From the NCBI GenBank assembly GCA_036872755.1, contig JAVHNS010000004.1, positions 1,736,001 to 1,800,000 of the forward strand: a stretch of 64,000 nucleotides of DNA. Reading direction: 5' to 3'. This DNA is from Orbilia blumenaviensis (taxonomy: Eukaryota; Ascomycota; Orbiliomycetes; Orbiliales; Orbiliaceae). Under the pieces are notes generated by a model, which was given only the letters and a program-made list of their open reading frames with translations, ran no database searches and was not told the DNA's origin. The position numbers and the translations under genes are program-made. Position 1 is the first letter of the stretch. Each line of letters begins with the position of its first letter. Below are positions 46,913 through 59,568 of the stretch, piece after piece.

Positions 46913-48821
46913 CTACTCCTTCTTGCCCTGCCTGACTAAATACCCCAACAGATCAACCTTAGTAACAACATGCACGGGCTTCAACCCTCCTTCCTCCCTC
47001 TCCTCCGTCACAATCGCCACACTGTTATGCTCAAAAAACCTCGTAAGAGCACTAAGCGGCGTATCCAACGTAATCTGATCAAACTCTCTTTTCTTCCCCT
47101 CAGCGGCCTTTCCAGCACCACCCTCCTTCCTAACCGACCCAATCTCGTTAGGATCAGTAACCACCTCCGTAATCTTCCTGAAATCAAACATAGCCTTCTC
47201 AACAGTCGACGATCCATCGATCTTGCCGCGTGAGATGTAAGACAGTAGATTTCCAAGAGTGACGAGCCCGACGAGACGGGTTCCCGAGAGGACGGGGAGC
47301 TGGTCGAAGCTCTTTTCTTGCATTACGTTGATTGCGGAGTTGACGGTTGCGTCGACTTGGATTGTGACGATAGTCTTGAGGCGGAGGGAGCGGATTGTGG
47401 CGTCTTGGTAGGGGGATTTGGAAGGGGTTGTGGGCTTTTCGAGTTCATCCGGGCTGAGGAAGTCGTTGTTGACCATCCAGTCGTCGTCGATAAACTATTT
47501 AAACAATTGCCCCCCATAATTAGTGACCTCCTCCCAATAGTACTAATAAAAAAAATGTTTATCTAATGTGAAGACATACCTTGGAGAGATAGCTCCTAAC
47601 ACTATCCGGCAAAACCACAACGACGACATCATCTTCGCTCAGATCCTTAGCAGCCAACATAGCAGCCTGCATCGCACTACCCGAGCTACCACCAACCAAC
47701 AATCCTTCCTCACGGATCAACCTCCTCGCATACTTAAAACTCTCCTTATCCTCAGTCTTATACCACTTATCCACAACCTCCCTGCTCAAAACCTCAGGTA
47801 AGAAATCATACCCAATACCCTCAACCTTATACCCCTCAGAAGAAGTATTCAACTCCTCAGGAAACGCCAAAATACTCCCCACAGGGTCCGCAGCCACAAC
47901 CTTCACCTCAGGCTTATGCTTCTTCAACCCCCTCGCAATCCCCGTAATGGTACCACCTGTACCCGCACCGGCAACAAGCATATCAATCTTCCCACCAGTT
48001 TGTTCCCAAATCTCCTCAGCGGTACCATACTCATGGGCCAGAGGATTATCAACATTAGCGTATTGATCCAAAATATGACTGTTGGGGATCTCGGCTTGCA
48101 GGCGTTTGGCAACTCCGATGTGGGATTCTGGGGCATCCCACGCTGCTTCGGTTGGAGTGCGAACGATTTCGGCGCCGAGGGCTCGTAGGACGGAGACTTT
48201 TTCGGCGGACATCTTTTCGGGGAGGGTTATTATAACCCTGTAGCCTCGGACGGCGCCGACTAGTGCTAGACCTATGCCACTGTTTTTTTTGGTAATCCCC
48301 CCCCACCATGGGGTCATCGCATGTTAGCACGCCATCGTGAGCCAATAGGAATCACACATCGTTAAGTAATAATTATACAGCATATAAAAATCAAAGAAAT
48401 AAATTTACAAATAAAATCAAAAAACCAAAATCCATAAAAAAAAACAGAATAAAATAAAAAAAAGGAAAAAAAAAGGAGGAGAAGAAAAAAAGGTGACATA
48501 CGTATTCCCACTAGTAGGCTCAATCAAAGTATCACCAGGCTTGATCCTCCCACTCTTCTCAGCCTCCAGTACCATCCTCTTCGCGATACGATCTTTTACA
48601 CTACCACCGGCATTGAAATACTCGCATTTCGCATAGACGGTAGCTTTGATACCCAACGATTGTGGGATGCGATTGAGCTTCACCAGTGGAGTTTGACCGA
48701 TATGCGCGAGGATGTCTGAGGCGACTGGTGGCGCAGGTCGGGTTGCTGGAGCAGAGGACGCTGGCTTGTCGGCGGTGACGTAGGAGGCGATTGAGGAAGT
48801 CATGGTTTGGAATGCTTCCAT
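46913..48821 (-). CDS. CYS4: Cystathionine beta-synthase, three exons
   Basis: Minus-strand exons 48502-48821, 47580-48279 and 46913-47494 encode 533 residues. The PLP-dependent fold-type II core is complete: [17 protein letters not shown], the Schiff-base lysine in [23 protein letters not shown] restored by intron 1, phosphate-binding [10 protein letters not shown] and GGSSGSA. It condenses serine and homocysteine to cystathionine (transsulfuration, cytosol). Exon 3 carries the C-terminal regulatory pair of CBS (Bateman) domains: [19 protein letters not shown] and the final one ending [16 protein letters not shown]. There is no N-terminal haem-binding CxxH segment, as in yeast Cys4. Intron 1 is long (222 bp) and very A-rich on the plus strand. 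The alternative start at 48803 (MTSSIASYV) is equally plausible. Each exon changes composition internally (A/C-rich then G/T-rich along the plus strand). Confidence 0.95.
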
Positions 48822-49357
48822 TTAGTGGGATGCTGTAGAAGTACTATATAATGAATTGAGTGTATAGTAATATAAAATAATATATATTCTCTACTTTTTA
48901 ATCGCAGAGGATGAAGCTTGAAGAAGAGGAAGAGGATAGTGGGATAGAAGAAGAACTTAAGGGAGGCGAAGGTAGAACAGAAAAAAATGCCTAAAGAAAA
49001 ATGGCGTGTTGCCGTCTAAAAAATCCCACATTGAAACCAAAAGACAGTAATGTTGCCGCATCTAAGCGTCTCCACCTTCCTTTCGAATCTTCTTCCTCAT
49101 CACCCAACATCGCTCCCCAGCTAGAGCTCAGCTAGAGCTCAGCTAGTAGAGCCTGGCCCTGCGCTCTGATTAGCCGGCACTGACTAGCAGTTAATGGTCC
49201 AGCCAATGACCCAGCAACCTAGCGAGCTCCGGGGTAACTAACCAAGCTAGCTAAGCGCAAAAAAAACCGCAACAAAATATATATTCCACAGCGACGTAGA
49301 ATACACTTAGTAACTACATGATACATAAATATAGATACCTGCCTACCTAGAGTATCG
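48822..49357. promoter_or_regulatory. Shared divergent promoter region of CBS and POP3
   Basis: 535 bp separate the start codons of two divergently transcribed genes, so both promoters must lie here. It contains an 11-bp direct repeat (CAGCTAGAGCT twice plus CAGCTAG, about 49119-49145) and several AGCTAG palindromes near 49240-49255. No known factor site is certain. Confidence 0.5.
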
Positions 49358-50245
49358 ATGGCCTCCCTCAAAGACCGCGCCAAAAAGGCCAAAACGGTGT
49401 TCTCACTGGACACCCCATCTCCAACCTTCCTCTCCCCCTCATGGCCAGACATCCCCGGCCAGACATCCGCCGCCATCCTCAAGTCCCTGCTCAAGCTGCT
49501 CGCAGACCTACAGGAACTACCACCTTCAACATCGATATCAACCTCACCCGAGGAAGCAGCAGGCGGAACAACAAGAAGAGATGGAGGATATACACTCCTC
49601 GCCGGTCCCAACCCCGTAACCGCCTATCTCGAACACCTCGTCCAGCTCGCGATCCCTTCCTCCCTGCCAACCACCAACAACCCCAATCGTCATAAACCAC
49701 CACCTAGAACCCCACTGGCAACCTTCATCACCCGCTCCGACCAACCCTCAATCCTGCACTCCCACATCCCATTCCTCTGCGCCACCGCCTCAGTCCCACT
49801 GATCCCACTCCCCAAGGGATCAGAGCAAAGGCTTGTAAAGCTCCTAAACCCTGAGAACGGGTGTGTATACATGCTACTACTGTTCACGGATACACCTGGC
49901 ATCGAGGAGCTTAAAGGACTTCTTACTATTTCCGACAATAAGAATAACAACAACAATGAAAACAATGCTGGTGATGAGAAACTCGACTCCGCCGGAGAGG
50001 GTACTGGGGAACAACAACAACGGCAGGTAGTACAACTACTAGGAAAAGTGGAACTACCGCAGATACTCCACCCTGCGGAAGCAAAATGGCTGGATACGAG
50101 AAACAAAGCTACACCAACATTCGTCGGTGAGCGACGGAAGGACAAAAGGAAGCCCCAGGATGCAGATACCAAAATTCCTTCCAAAGGTCAGGGTGGTGGT
50201 AACAAAAAACCTCCTGCAAAGAAACCAAAGAAAGAGCACGGCTGA
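49358..50245 (+). CDS. POP3: Probable RNase P/MRP subunit POP3
   Basis: A single exon of 295 residues. The start (MASLKDRAKKAKTVFSLDTP), a conserved middle (NPVTAYLEHLVQLA; FITRSDQPSILHSHIPFL; LIPLPKGSEQRLVKLL; NGCVYMLLLF) and a basic tail (KKPPAKKPKK) match my memory of fungal Pop3, an L7Ae-like RNA-binding subunit of RNase P and RNase MRP that acts in nuclear tRNA and rRNA processing. An Asn-rich low-complexity insert lies near residues 190-205 and an acidic Gln-rich segment follows. The first 160 codons are strongly A/C-rich on the coding strand. It is divergent from CBS and convergent with BUD4. The family assignment rests on motif memory, not a profile search. Confidence 0.65.
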   Translation: MASLKDRAKKAKTVFSLDTPSPTFLSPSWPDIPGQTSAAILKSLLKLLADLQELPPSTSISTSPEEAAGGTTRRDGGYTLLAGPNPVTAYLEHLVQLAIPSSLPTTNNPNRHKPPPRTPLATFITRSDQPSILHSHIPFLCATASVPLIPLPKGSEQRLVKLLNPENGCVYMLLLFTDTPGIEELKGLLTISDNKNNNNNENNAGDEKLDSAGEGTGEQQQRQVVQLLGKVELPQILHPAEAKWLDTRNKATPTFVGERRKDKRKPQDADTKIPSKGQGGGNKKPPAKKPKKEHG

Positions 50246-51642
50246 ACAACCCGAGACCAAAGCTGAACACATAAAAAAGTAATACAAAAAAAAAATTATG
50301 CATATTAAATATGCACATGCTATAGAACGTTGAACCCTTCGTCGTACAACGTTACCATAGCTTAAGGCACTGGGTGGATCAGGTCGTGGAATGCATTGCA
50401 GCATCATGCAGACCCTACACCTATACATGCAGTACCACAGAACATCCTCTCCTTATACATGCCGTGGAGCATCACACATCCATCATCACTATGCAAACCC
50501 ATGGATCGGACAGCACTAAACACGGAGCTCTAGTTAATCTACGTAATCACTGGGAATGAAAAATACTTATTCTCTACATCACGGAAACAAAGGCATTGCA
50601 CTTTAGATAATTAGTTTATTTGCGGAATAACTATTTTCTATTCAAAGAAAAAAGGATGGATACACGCGACAGCGCACATCAAATAATGAACTCAAAGAGC
50701 AGGCTCAAATAAGGACATACACGGGCACATGATCTCCTACGACAGATATAGGGATGCGAGGCGACATTCTTTAACAACTGTAAATATAAAAAAGGGTACT
50801 AGTTGTAATATAGTTTGTATAACATGCATGCAGCGGTAGTGTAGTAATAATGATAATAATAGTAAGAATCTGATTCTTATAAGCGGGGATCGATGAAGAG
50901 AAATATGTACTCATGGTAAAAGGGGAGAAAGAGGTATGTGCTCATGAGGACATATGAAGTCAAAGAGAAAAAAGGAGGTAGAATAGAATATGTGGGGGTT
51001 TGGGGTCCTTTGAGGGCCAGGAAAGAAGATAAAAGGTGAAACAGAAGCAGAAAAAAACATAAATACACCAGAACAGAGCAGAGCAGACAGACAGACACAG
51101 ACTTAACCCCCTTCTTCCCAGCTAGCTACCTGACAAACACAGTCGCAGACATTTTTTTGGCAGACGCGAAGACGCATTATTACAAATTTGTAGATATGCG
51201 TCAGTAGAACAAAAAAGGTTCGAAATAAAAGCATACTCGCAAGACGACGACGACGAAAATTTTCAAAAAAAAAAAAAGCACAATCCAGGGCCAAATCGCT
51301 ATGCATCAGAACAGAACAATAGAAACCGAAATATAAGAAGTGCAGAAAGAGTTATAAAAAAAGGAACCCGGCCGAAAGAAAATAAAGGGGGGAAAAGAAT
51401 TATTCGATAAAGAGAAAGGATCGCTTGCATCTATCTTTCTTTTGTGTGTCGCTCAATATGCTTCAAGATTGCATGTCATGACGTTCCGAACATAACTTCG
51501 ACCTGAGGGTAGGTAGCTGTAGGTATAGGCATACACTTCAGGGTGGAATCATTAGGGTATATCGGGGATGAAAGAAGAGGAGGGATACCCAATCGTCGTT
51601 ATGTAATCGTAGAAAATGTCGTTTGTCATTAAAGAACCTCGT
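50246..51642. other. Convergent intergenic region between POP3 and BUD4
   Basis: 3' flanks of two convergent genes. AT-rich with A-runs and short tracts such as CAGAGCAGAGCAGACAGACAGACA (about 51072-51093). No gene is recognised. Confidence 0.45.
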
Positions 51643-53138
51643 TTATCTCGTGCTGCCACCATAGTGGGATTGGGGACGGGCCGATCCGCGGGGTGGAAGA
51701 CCGGTTCTCGGTCTACCTGCTGCCGGGGTACCCGCAGTGCTCGGTGTCATGCCCAATTGTTGGAAGTTAGGAGTAGAGACGGCGCTCTGGCTCCTGGCGT
51801 GAGAGGAAGTCTTTTGGACAGGTGTCTTGGGAGTGGTCGGGATCATGCTGGGTTTGGGAGGTGGAGGTGGAGACTTGGCCTTATCCTCGCGCTCCTTCTT
51901 CAAGATAAAGTCACACCAATTCTTGCCATCGGAAGCACGACCAATGGTATCGTTGAGGACCTTCATCCATCCGTCCTTCTCCTTGGTGCTATCGGCATAA
52001 AAGTCGATGCATTCACCATTGGCGAAACGGATACGGAAACCTTCTTCGATGAACATGTAGCCCTCTTCATCTTCCGCAAAGCCGGACTTACGGCGTTTCT
52101 TGGAACCGGACTGACTGGTGAGCGTGCTGCGGTCGTCGAGGACCTTGGCTGCCTTGGCGAGATTGATATTGGCACGCAATTGACGAGTGCTCTCGTGGTA
52201 GGCAGTCAGGCGTGATCCCTCAAGCTTGAACCATCGGCGACGCCAGTACTAGATGCAAAGTTAGTATCATGTATTCATTAACAGGTTGGAAAAAAGTCTG
52301 AATTCTACTTACTGGACAATCACCACCTTGTTGCGACAGGTATCCTTCGTAGGTTTGGTTGACAACGTTCTCGGCTTCCCTTATATCCCGAATCGCTGCG
52401 TTCATACTTTTAGGCAGGTCGGCGTCAGTCATTCCTGGCAGTCTTGGGACAAAAAGAAGTTGAATCTCTAAACGACCGATCTTATAGGGCGGCTTGCGAC
52501 TAGTGACATTCTTTTTGCCCTTGAGGCTGCTAATCTCGACTGCCCACTCATTGAAGCAGGGAACCTCAATCGTGAACGGACGACCATAAGCCTTGTCCTC
52601 GAAGTCCTTGGCACTAACGTAACTTCTGGCAAAGCTCCCGTCCTTAGCGACAAGATTATGGAGCAGTTCCCAGGACGAAGGTGGTGCGGCGCGACGTTGA
52701 GCAGCGACAGCGGCCTGTTGTTGGCGCTGAAGCTGCTGTTGCTGAAGGAGGCGTTCTTGTTCCTTACGCTTCTTCGGGGAACTGAAGAGGTTGCCAAACT
52801 TAGACTTGGACTTAGTTGGGCTTGGTGTGGGTGCCACGAAAACCTCTGGGGGTGTGATAGGGGCTGGTGGCGGTGAGAGTTTGGTTTGGAGAGTGAGTTG
52901 GAATTCAAGGTCGTCAAGAACAATGAGCTCAAACTCTTGCCCGATGGGGGCGTTCTTTCCGAGCTCCAACCATGAGGTAGTAACACAGTGAAGTCCGTTA
53001 TCTAATGTCATACAGAAGTAACTGGACTCATTCTGTGGGAGTGGGAGTTGCAAATCTTTGACAGCGACAACCTTAACAAAGAATCGGCCGCGCTCGGCTC
53101 CTTCACCACCCATGGCGTTCTCAGGAGCAGCTTCAGCA

Positions 53139-53174
<36 letters not shown>

Positions 53175-56100
53175 GCAGCAGGTGTATCCTTATCTTCTTC
53201 GACAACAGACAGTTCAGTAGCCTTAGCTGCTTGAGCCATTGCTGCGGCGTGCTGTTGGCGTCCAGAATCCAAGGACTTCCTCTTGACGCTGTCTCCACCT
53301 CTTCCGCTTCGGCGGCGGGGAGCGGAACCAGGGGAACCTTGCCATGGCTCCACAGTCCAGCTTTGAGTCTTCTTGTGCGTAGGTGTCTTAGCTGAAGGTG
53401 TGCTTGGCTCTTCACGAGTCGAGGCGTGGACAACCTTTGAATTTTCTCTCATTAGGTATCCTCGCTTCTGACTTTCAATCACACGTTCGAGCTCGACGGA
53501 AAGACTGCTGCCCATGTTGAGGTCAAGCCCAAGCGAGGGTAAAGCGAGTTGAGAAGTCCGCTTTGGTTTTTCCTGCTTGACGGGTTCTTCGCCAATGGTG
53601 CTCTGAGAACCTGCCGTAGAAGGTCGGTCTTCTTCATCTTCCTCTTCCTCTTCTTCCTCCTCCGGTTTGACCTCGGCTTCTGGTTCCGGTTCCGGTTCCT
53701 TAACCTTAGGCGCTACTACCTCTTCCTTGGCCTTTGGCACTGGTACTGCTTCTTCCTTTACCTCCTTTGGCTGAACAACTACTTCTTTGACTTCCTCAGT
53801 CTTCTTCTTCTTCGGTGTTTCAACCTCAGCCTCAGACTCAACCTCAACCTCAACATTCTTAGTCTCCTTCTCCAAATAGGCGGTATCGATCTTTGGAACT
53901 GGAGGGACAGCAGGAACCGGTGGCACTTCCTCAGCGCGGCTCACATGTCTCCTCGCAGCTGCCATGGTTGCGATATCAGCCGGGGTGGAGCTCTTTCGTG
54001 TCTTTAACATGATATTGCTGGCAGACCTGATGGTGGCGCGGCTCATTGGGATAGGGGATGGCGTCCTTGCACGAATCGATTCGGCATCCCACGTACTCTC
54101 GTCGTCTTCGTAATCATCAGAGTCATAGATGTCGTGTCGGATCACAGATTCACAGATACTCATACTATCAGCTCGGTCGTCATAATCACTACCAGATCCA
54201 TCGGAATGATCGTCGTCCTCAGAGATAAGCATAAAGTCACGGGATGGCTTCATCGGCTGAGCCTGGGGGGAGGCGCCAACCGAGGTGTCCAAAGTAAGCT
54301 TTCCAAGCTCAGGGAGGTCGAGGTCGGCCTGGCTTTCGGTGTCCTCATGATCTTCGGTCGCAGCGCCGAAGGCGCTAGCGAAGGTAGCCTGTGTTGGGGT
54401 AGCAGGTTGGCTCTCGTCGTCCTCGTCGTCATACTGATGACGCCTCTCGTAGTCCGAGTCTGTGCTATACTTGGATTCATCATCCTCTCCAACGGGAGAA
54501 TCATACTCCTCCTCGGCAGCAGCCTCCGGATTGGCGATGAAGCTTCGGCGGAAAGATGCCTGGCGGCCGAGAATGTTGGGAAGAACCTCCATTTCATTGT
54601 GATCAGTATTCAGCTTCTCTGCAAGTGTGGCAAGATCCATCCTGGCGCTCTGGGGTGTTGATGGTTGCTCGAAGCTGTTCACACCGTTGGATTGCCTCCT
54701 TGGTTCCGGGGACGCAAGGGCTGGGCCGTCCGATGGCTGGTCCCTATTAGCCTGGACTTGGCGACGGATCGACTCCCTGGAAATCCTTGGGATACGGAAT
54801 TCGGCGTTGAGGATGTCTTCAGCTGTCCGCGCTGGCACCGGGTCTGGTCGTCTAACATCAATATTTTCCTTATTGCTTGAGAAGGACAACTGACGCGACA
54901 GGTTGCCATCGGACATGTCATCGTCGCTTGGAGCTTCCCCCAAGAGAACCGGACTAAAGCTCTCATTCCCAACCTCAGAGTCGGTAACTTCGGAGTACTG
55001 TCCATCGTCTTCCTCGTCCTCTTCTTCCTCCTCAAACTCTTGGAAATACTCCTGCGCGATTTCCGACAATGCAGGTGGAGTTGGGAGAGGGGCAGCAGGT
55101 CGCGCTCCAGGTACCGGAGAGCTAGACCTCATAACCATCTCGAGACGTTCGTGAAGTGGAAGTCGGCGTGGTGGAGTACCCGATGGAGAATCTGTGGTAG
55201 GAGGCAGCGGGGGCAATGGTCGACTTCCAACCGGCGAGGGAGCATCTCGATGGATAATTTCTTCCTTCACCTGTTCGACCTGTTGCGGTTGAACTGGAAT
55301 GACATCCTGCGAGTCGTGCTCCCAATCTTCCGGGCCGACGACGGGCATGTTGTAGTCCTCATCATCATCTTCCTCAGTTTCCTCCTCAGACTCGGTCTCA
55401 TATGTGCCTTCGGACGCGGAAACAGACGGTTCGGGTGTGGTGGGAACGAACATCTGAACCTGCGGGGCAGCCGTAAAAGTGACTTGCTTAGACCTGGGAG
55501 GGCTGGAAATCACAAGGTGAGAGTCATCGGCACGTGGAGAAGATAGGATCGAGATCGGTCTAGCTGGAGGCGTAGACCTCTGCTGGTCGGGATTAGCACC
55601 ATAGCCGGAGATGTTGCTGGCACCGGTGCTAGCTCCCTTGACCGGGGTGTTTTGTTTTGGTGATAATGTGGGGATTGGAAGCCTCGAGCCGGCAGGTTTT
55701 ATCCTAACAGAACCCGTTGTCGAGGCTGGAAGAGTAGTATTTTGGAAGAGATTGCTGGAAACCTGGGCGCGGCCCCTGAGTCTCTCGACAGAATTACGTC
55801 GTTGGGAAGTCGAAGGTTTCAATCCGGAGGGAGTCTTGTTTTCCTGCAACTTGTCCTGCCAGAAGTTGAGAGGGGAAGCCGACTTGCCCGGGGTGTTGTA
55901 CGGGCTTGGAAAGGGGGAAGAGTTTGGAATGTCATCATCGTATGATCCATCCATCTGAAGGCGCGCCGTCGAAGTCGTCGTCAATCTAGTTAGCATTTGC
56001 CTTTCGAATAATAATTATGATGATATGTATAGATATTGAAAGTTTTCGAGGTTTTCGGTGCAGTAGTAGTGTTGGAGGGAGGGAAAGAGGGAGGGAGAAT

Positions 56101-56215
56101 AGGTAAGGGTAATATGTACCTTCGGGTAATTGTTGCTGTTGCGTCTCCCTGCAGTGACGCTAATGTCTGCAAGAGCGCGGGAAGTGGCAGGTTGTGAATA
56201 ACCGTCGTTCTCCAT
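51643..56215 (-). CDS. BUD4: Bud4-like anillin-related cytokinesis/septation protein with PH domain
   Basis: Minus-strand exons 56120-56215, 52313-55954 and 51643-52248 give 1447 residues. About the first 960 residues are disordered, very acidic and Ser/Pro/Glu-rich, with poly-Glu runs and a run of 12 Ala coded by a GCC/GCN repeat (about 53145-53180 on the plus strand). A C2/anillin-like region follows (GRFFVKVVAVKDLQLPLP, YFCMTLDNGLHCVTTSWLEL), then a PH domain near residues 1235-1360 (YEGYLSQQGGDCP-YWRRRWFKLEGSRLTAYHE, RFANGECIDFYADS) split by intron 2. This layout is that of fungal Bud4, which marks septation or bud sites with septins and the contractile ring. Intron 1 (165 bp) has a TGCTAAC branch site and separates a 32-residue leader exon starting MENDGYSQPATSRALAD. 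The gene symbol is by architecture. Confidence 0.85.
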
Positions 56216-59200
56216 ATCCAGATCCGAAGAAATTGTTTGAATCAAAACCGAGTACGATTACGAGTTCGCCTTTTGATGAATGCGCAACGGCTGGATTCGG
56301 GCACATGCGATGTCAGACACACGTTTACATACTATCAAAACCATGCTTTGTTTTTCCTTGTTTCTCTCTCTCCCTCCTCTCTTTGGTTTTGAATTAAGGA
56401 GACAGGTGGGGGAGAGTGATCAGAGTGGAGTGAGGCTGGAACTTACAGCAGTCAATGGCATGCCTCGATCGACCAGCAGCCGTGGAAGCGAGAAGTTTAA
56501 AGGGGCGTGTGGGTGTGGTGATGAAGCGTGGGATCGCGGTCGGGGAGATGTCCAAATCAAAACATGTAGATGATGGACTCTTTAGCTTGGGGCCCTTGTT
56601 GGTCTGCTACCCCCTTCACAGAGAGGTAGAGGGCACTAAAAAAGAAGTAAAAGATAAAAAAGAAAAGAAAAAGAACCAACCAACCAACTGACCAATGTTG
56701 TCAGCTGTTCTCCTGAAGGGATGAATAAGGGAGGGGAGAAGATAATAGTAGTAGCAATGATGATGATGAAGAAGAAGATGATGAGGAAGAAGAAGAAGAA
56801 GCGAAGGAATGTTGGATGTCTCTTTTTTATCACACCCACAGAGAGATACAGATAGAGATAGAGATAGACACAAACAATGCAATGTGATCAGTCAGCTGTT
56901 CATACATGCACACCAATCCAATTGAAGCTGAATCAAAAGAATCTAAAGAGCTCTAGCCAAAGACTCTTTTTTTTATATGCAGCAGCGTTCTTCAGCTTTC
57001 AATTCGGAATGATGAAGCTGGTTAATCAAGCGATTGAAGAAGAAGATAAAAAAGAAGAAGAAGAGCTACCACGATGCAAAGTAGCAATGGTGATGGTGAT
57101 GAAGAAGAAGAAGAAGAATGGTAGACGGAGATTGGAGCAGAACGACAAGACAAGTGGAGAGAGCGAGGAGAACAGCTCTCTTATTACTTCTTTATTACTC
57201 GATAGCCCTACCACTTAACTATTAAACAAGAGCGTTGTGGCTGGCTGATCATCAACGAAACATCGTGCAAATCGTCCACAGCCTTTGTTGACGCTCTCCA
57301 AGCGCCGGCAGTCTCCATAGCAACGCAACACAGCAAGCACCCCCGGTCGATAAGGCTTCAGATCTCCCTCTCTTCCTCCCAACAGCAGCAGCCCTCCACA
57401 CACACAGCAAACCCAGATCTCTACATGCGTACTGCTAAGTACCTCTTGATCTGTTATTAGTCGCACAGGTACATCACATCACATCCACAGAACGGACTAA
57501 TCCCCCCAGTCCATGCCATGTCCCATGTGCTACCAGAAAAAATGTACTCCACCGTGGAATTTTATACGGACGAATACCAAGACAGAAAGGGCGTGCCAAT
57601 CCCAGCTGCTTATTCGCATTCGCTCTCCATCCTCAACATGAAACTTCCGCTCGCAGAGGCCTGGCGACATCCCAACGGGGGGGTTCCCTGATATCGTTCC
57701 TCGTTCCTCTTTCTCCCCTCCTCCTCCTACGTATGCCTTTTTCACCCCTCATAACAAAACATACAAATGCGAATGCACCCGGGGCTGAGATCGGTATGCA
57801 CTGCACTGCACTGCATTGTTCTGTTTTGTATGTATATTTTCCCACATGTTTATTATATTTGCTCACTTGTTATTACATCTTACTACTAAGGAAGTAAGTT
57901 CTCTGCCCCTCCGTAAGACGTCATGTTGTTTAACCTTGTCACAACATCTCGCCATCCCATCCCATCCTTCCCGATCCTGTATCCACCGCACCGCATTGTG
58001 GCCTAGCAAAGCCCACTTTTTCTTATTTTTCCTTTCGTCTTTTTTTCGTCTCGTCTCGAAAAAACATGCAAAGTCGCACTCGGAACCTGCAAGATTAGAT
58101 TGTCGATTGAATTTTTTTCTCTTTCCCACAGGATGCTTAGCAAAGCAAAGCTATAGGATGCCCTACTTCCTGCTGCCGTTGCTGCTGCAAGATTAACCCC
58201 GAACCAGCAAAGCAATAATAATAATAACAGACGCACACATGCACCATGCATAGATACCACAAATCCGTGGTCTTGTTATGGTTACCAGCCTCCGACGGCT
58301 GGTAAACTCCCTCCCCCCCTCGCCCCTTCCCACCAGGTTCCTGAGACACATACGCACAGAAGTAGGACAAAAAGAGAAAGAGCTAGAAACACATGTTGAC
58401 CACTATCAATTGTGAACCGTACGCTATATCTTTTGATTATTATCTTCCTTCCTGTCACAGTCCAAACAGTATCCTACATTGAGGCAATGGACTGTGAAAA
58501 AAATGCGTATACAAAAACGATTGAAATGACTTAGTAACATTTATCACAATCTTATCTTCCATACTTAACCTCTCCACACTTAGCAATAACCGGACAATAT
58601 TCTTAGATTGATTACACAACCCATCGGAATGTCCGTCCTTCAGTGGGGGTGTGTGTATCCATCTCTGGGGATTACTCCGGAGTGTGGCACTGATAGCGCG
58701 CGCGGGCTTTTTAAAATTTTCCATTGTTTGTTCCCCGAAATCAAATCTAAATTAAAAAATAAAAATAAATAAAAAATCTCCATTGCATCGGAGATCGATA
58801 AACTGCTAGTCGAACAGCTAGCGACACGTAGTACATACTGACTAAGAAGATAGGTGACCAGGCATGTATCGGACAAACAGCGGAGGGCTGGTATCGGCAC
58901 AGCATAGCCAGGCCAGCATTGCAAGGGGAGACGAAGGAGCTGAACATGCCTCGACAAAAAATGCTGTAGCTGGGGAACCGAGTATAATGCAATATCCGCT
59001 AACTGATACAATCCCTACATTTACCGGCAACCCCCCAACCGGTGGCTTTCATAACCTGGTTTCCCAATGGCCCAGCTAGCTACCAGCTAACCTAAACACC
59101 GATACGACGATATGATGCCAGCATATCGAATCGAATCGATCTTCCCCCCCTCCAATACGTGCATAACTCCATACTATGCAAGGCATAATCAAAATAGCCG

Positions 59201-59568
59201 ACCAGGCGTGGGATAACAACCAATCCAAACAAACAACAAAGCGACATCTTGAACAGAGGCGAGTCTTGGCAGATTGGCAGATCAGCCTCCAAACACAACA
59301 AAAGACCGAAAAAAGAAGAAATCTTGGCGCCATAAATTCTTCGGTCGCATAACAAAAAACCACACACTCAACACACCTTTCTCGTCTAATTTTTTAAACT
59401 TTCGGTAGCCGTTCATTGACTCGACATATATCCTGTAGATGCTATCCACTTTCCCGCTTAAACATCACCACCACCAAATAATGCCCACCGCAGCCACACC
59501 TACGGCAACTACCGTGCGCATGCTTCTTAAGTAAGCAGCATAACAAGGAAAGGGAATAATAGTCCACA
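56216..59568. other. 3.3-kb intergenic region with GAA-rich tracts
   Basis: It lies between the divergent BUD4 and MRH4 starts and should contain both promoters and the BUD4 leader. It shows GAT/GAA trinucleotide runs (56755-56805 and 57027-57120) and CTGCACTG repeats (57795-57815). Frames over the trinucleotide tracts encode only simple sequence. I see no gene. Confidence 0.45.

Noticed and set aside
53549..54007. Leu/Phe-rich plus-strand frame resembling a membrane protein
   Set aside because: It is antisense to the Glu/Lys-rich region of BUD4. GAA/GAG codons read as TTC/CTC produce the hydrophobic string.
56616..56882. Frames rich in Leu/Ser/Phe around 56.6-57.2 kb
   Set aside because: They are produced by GAA/GAT trinucleotide tracts. 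There is no start context or domain support.
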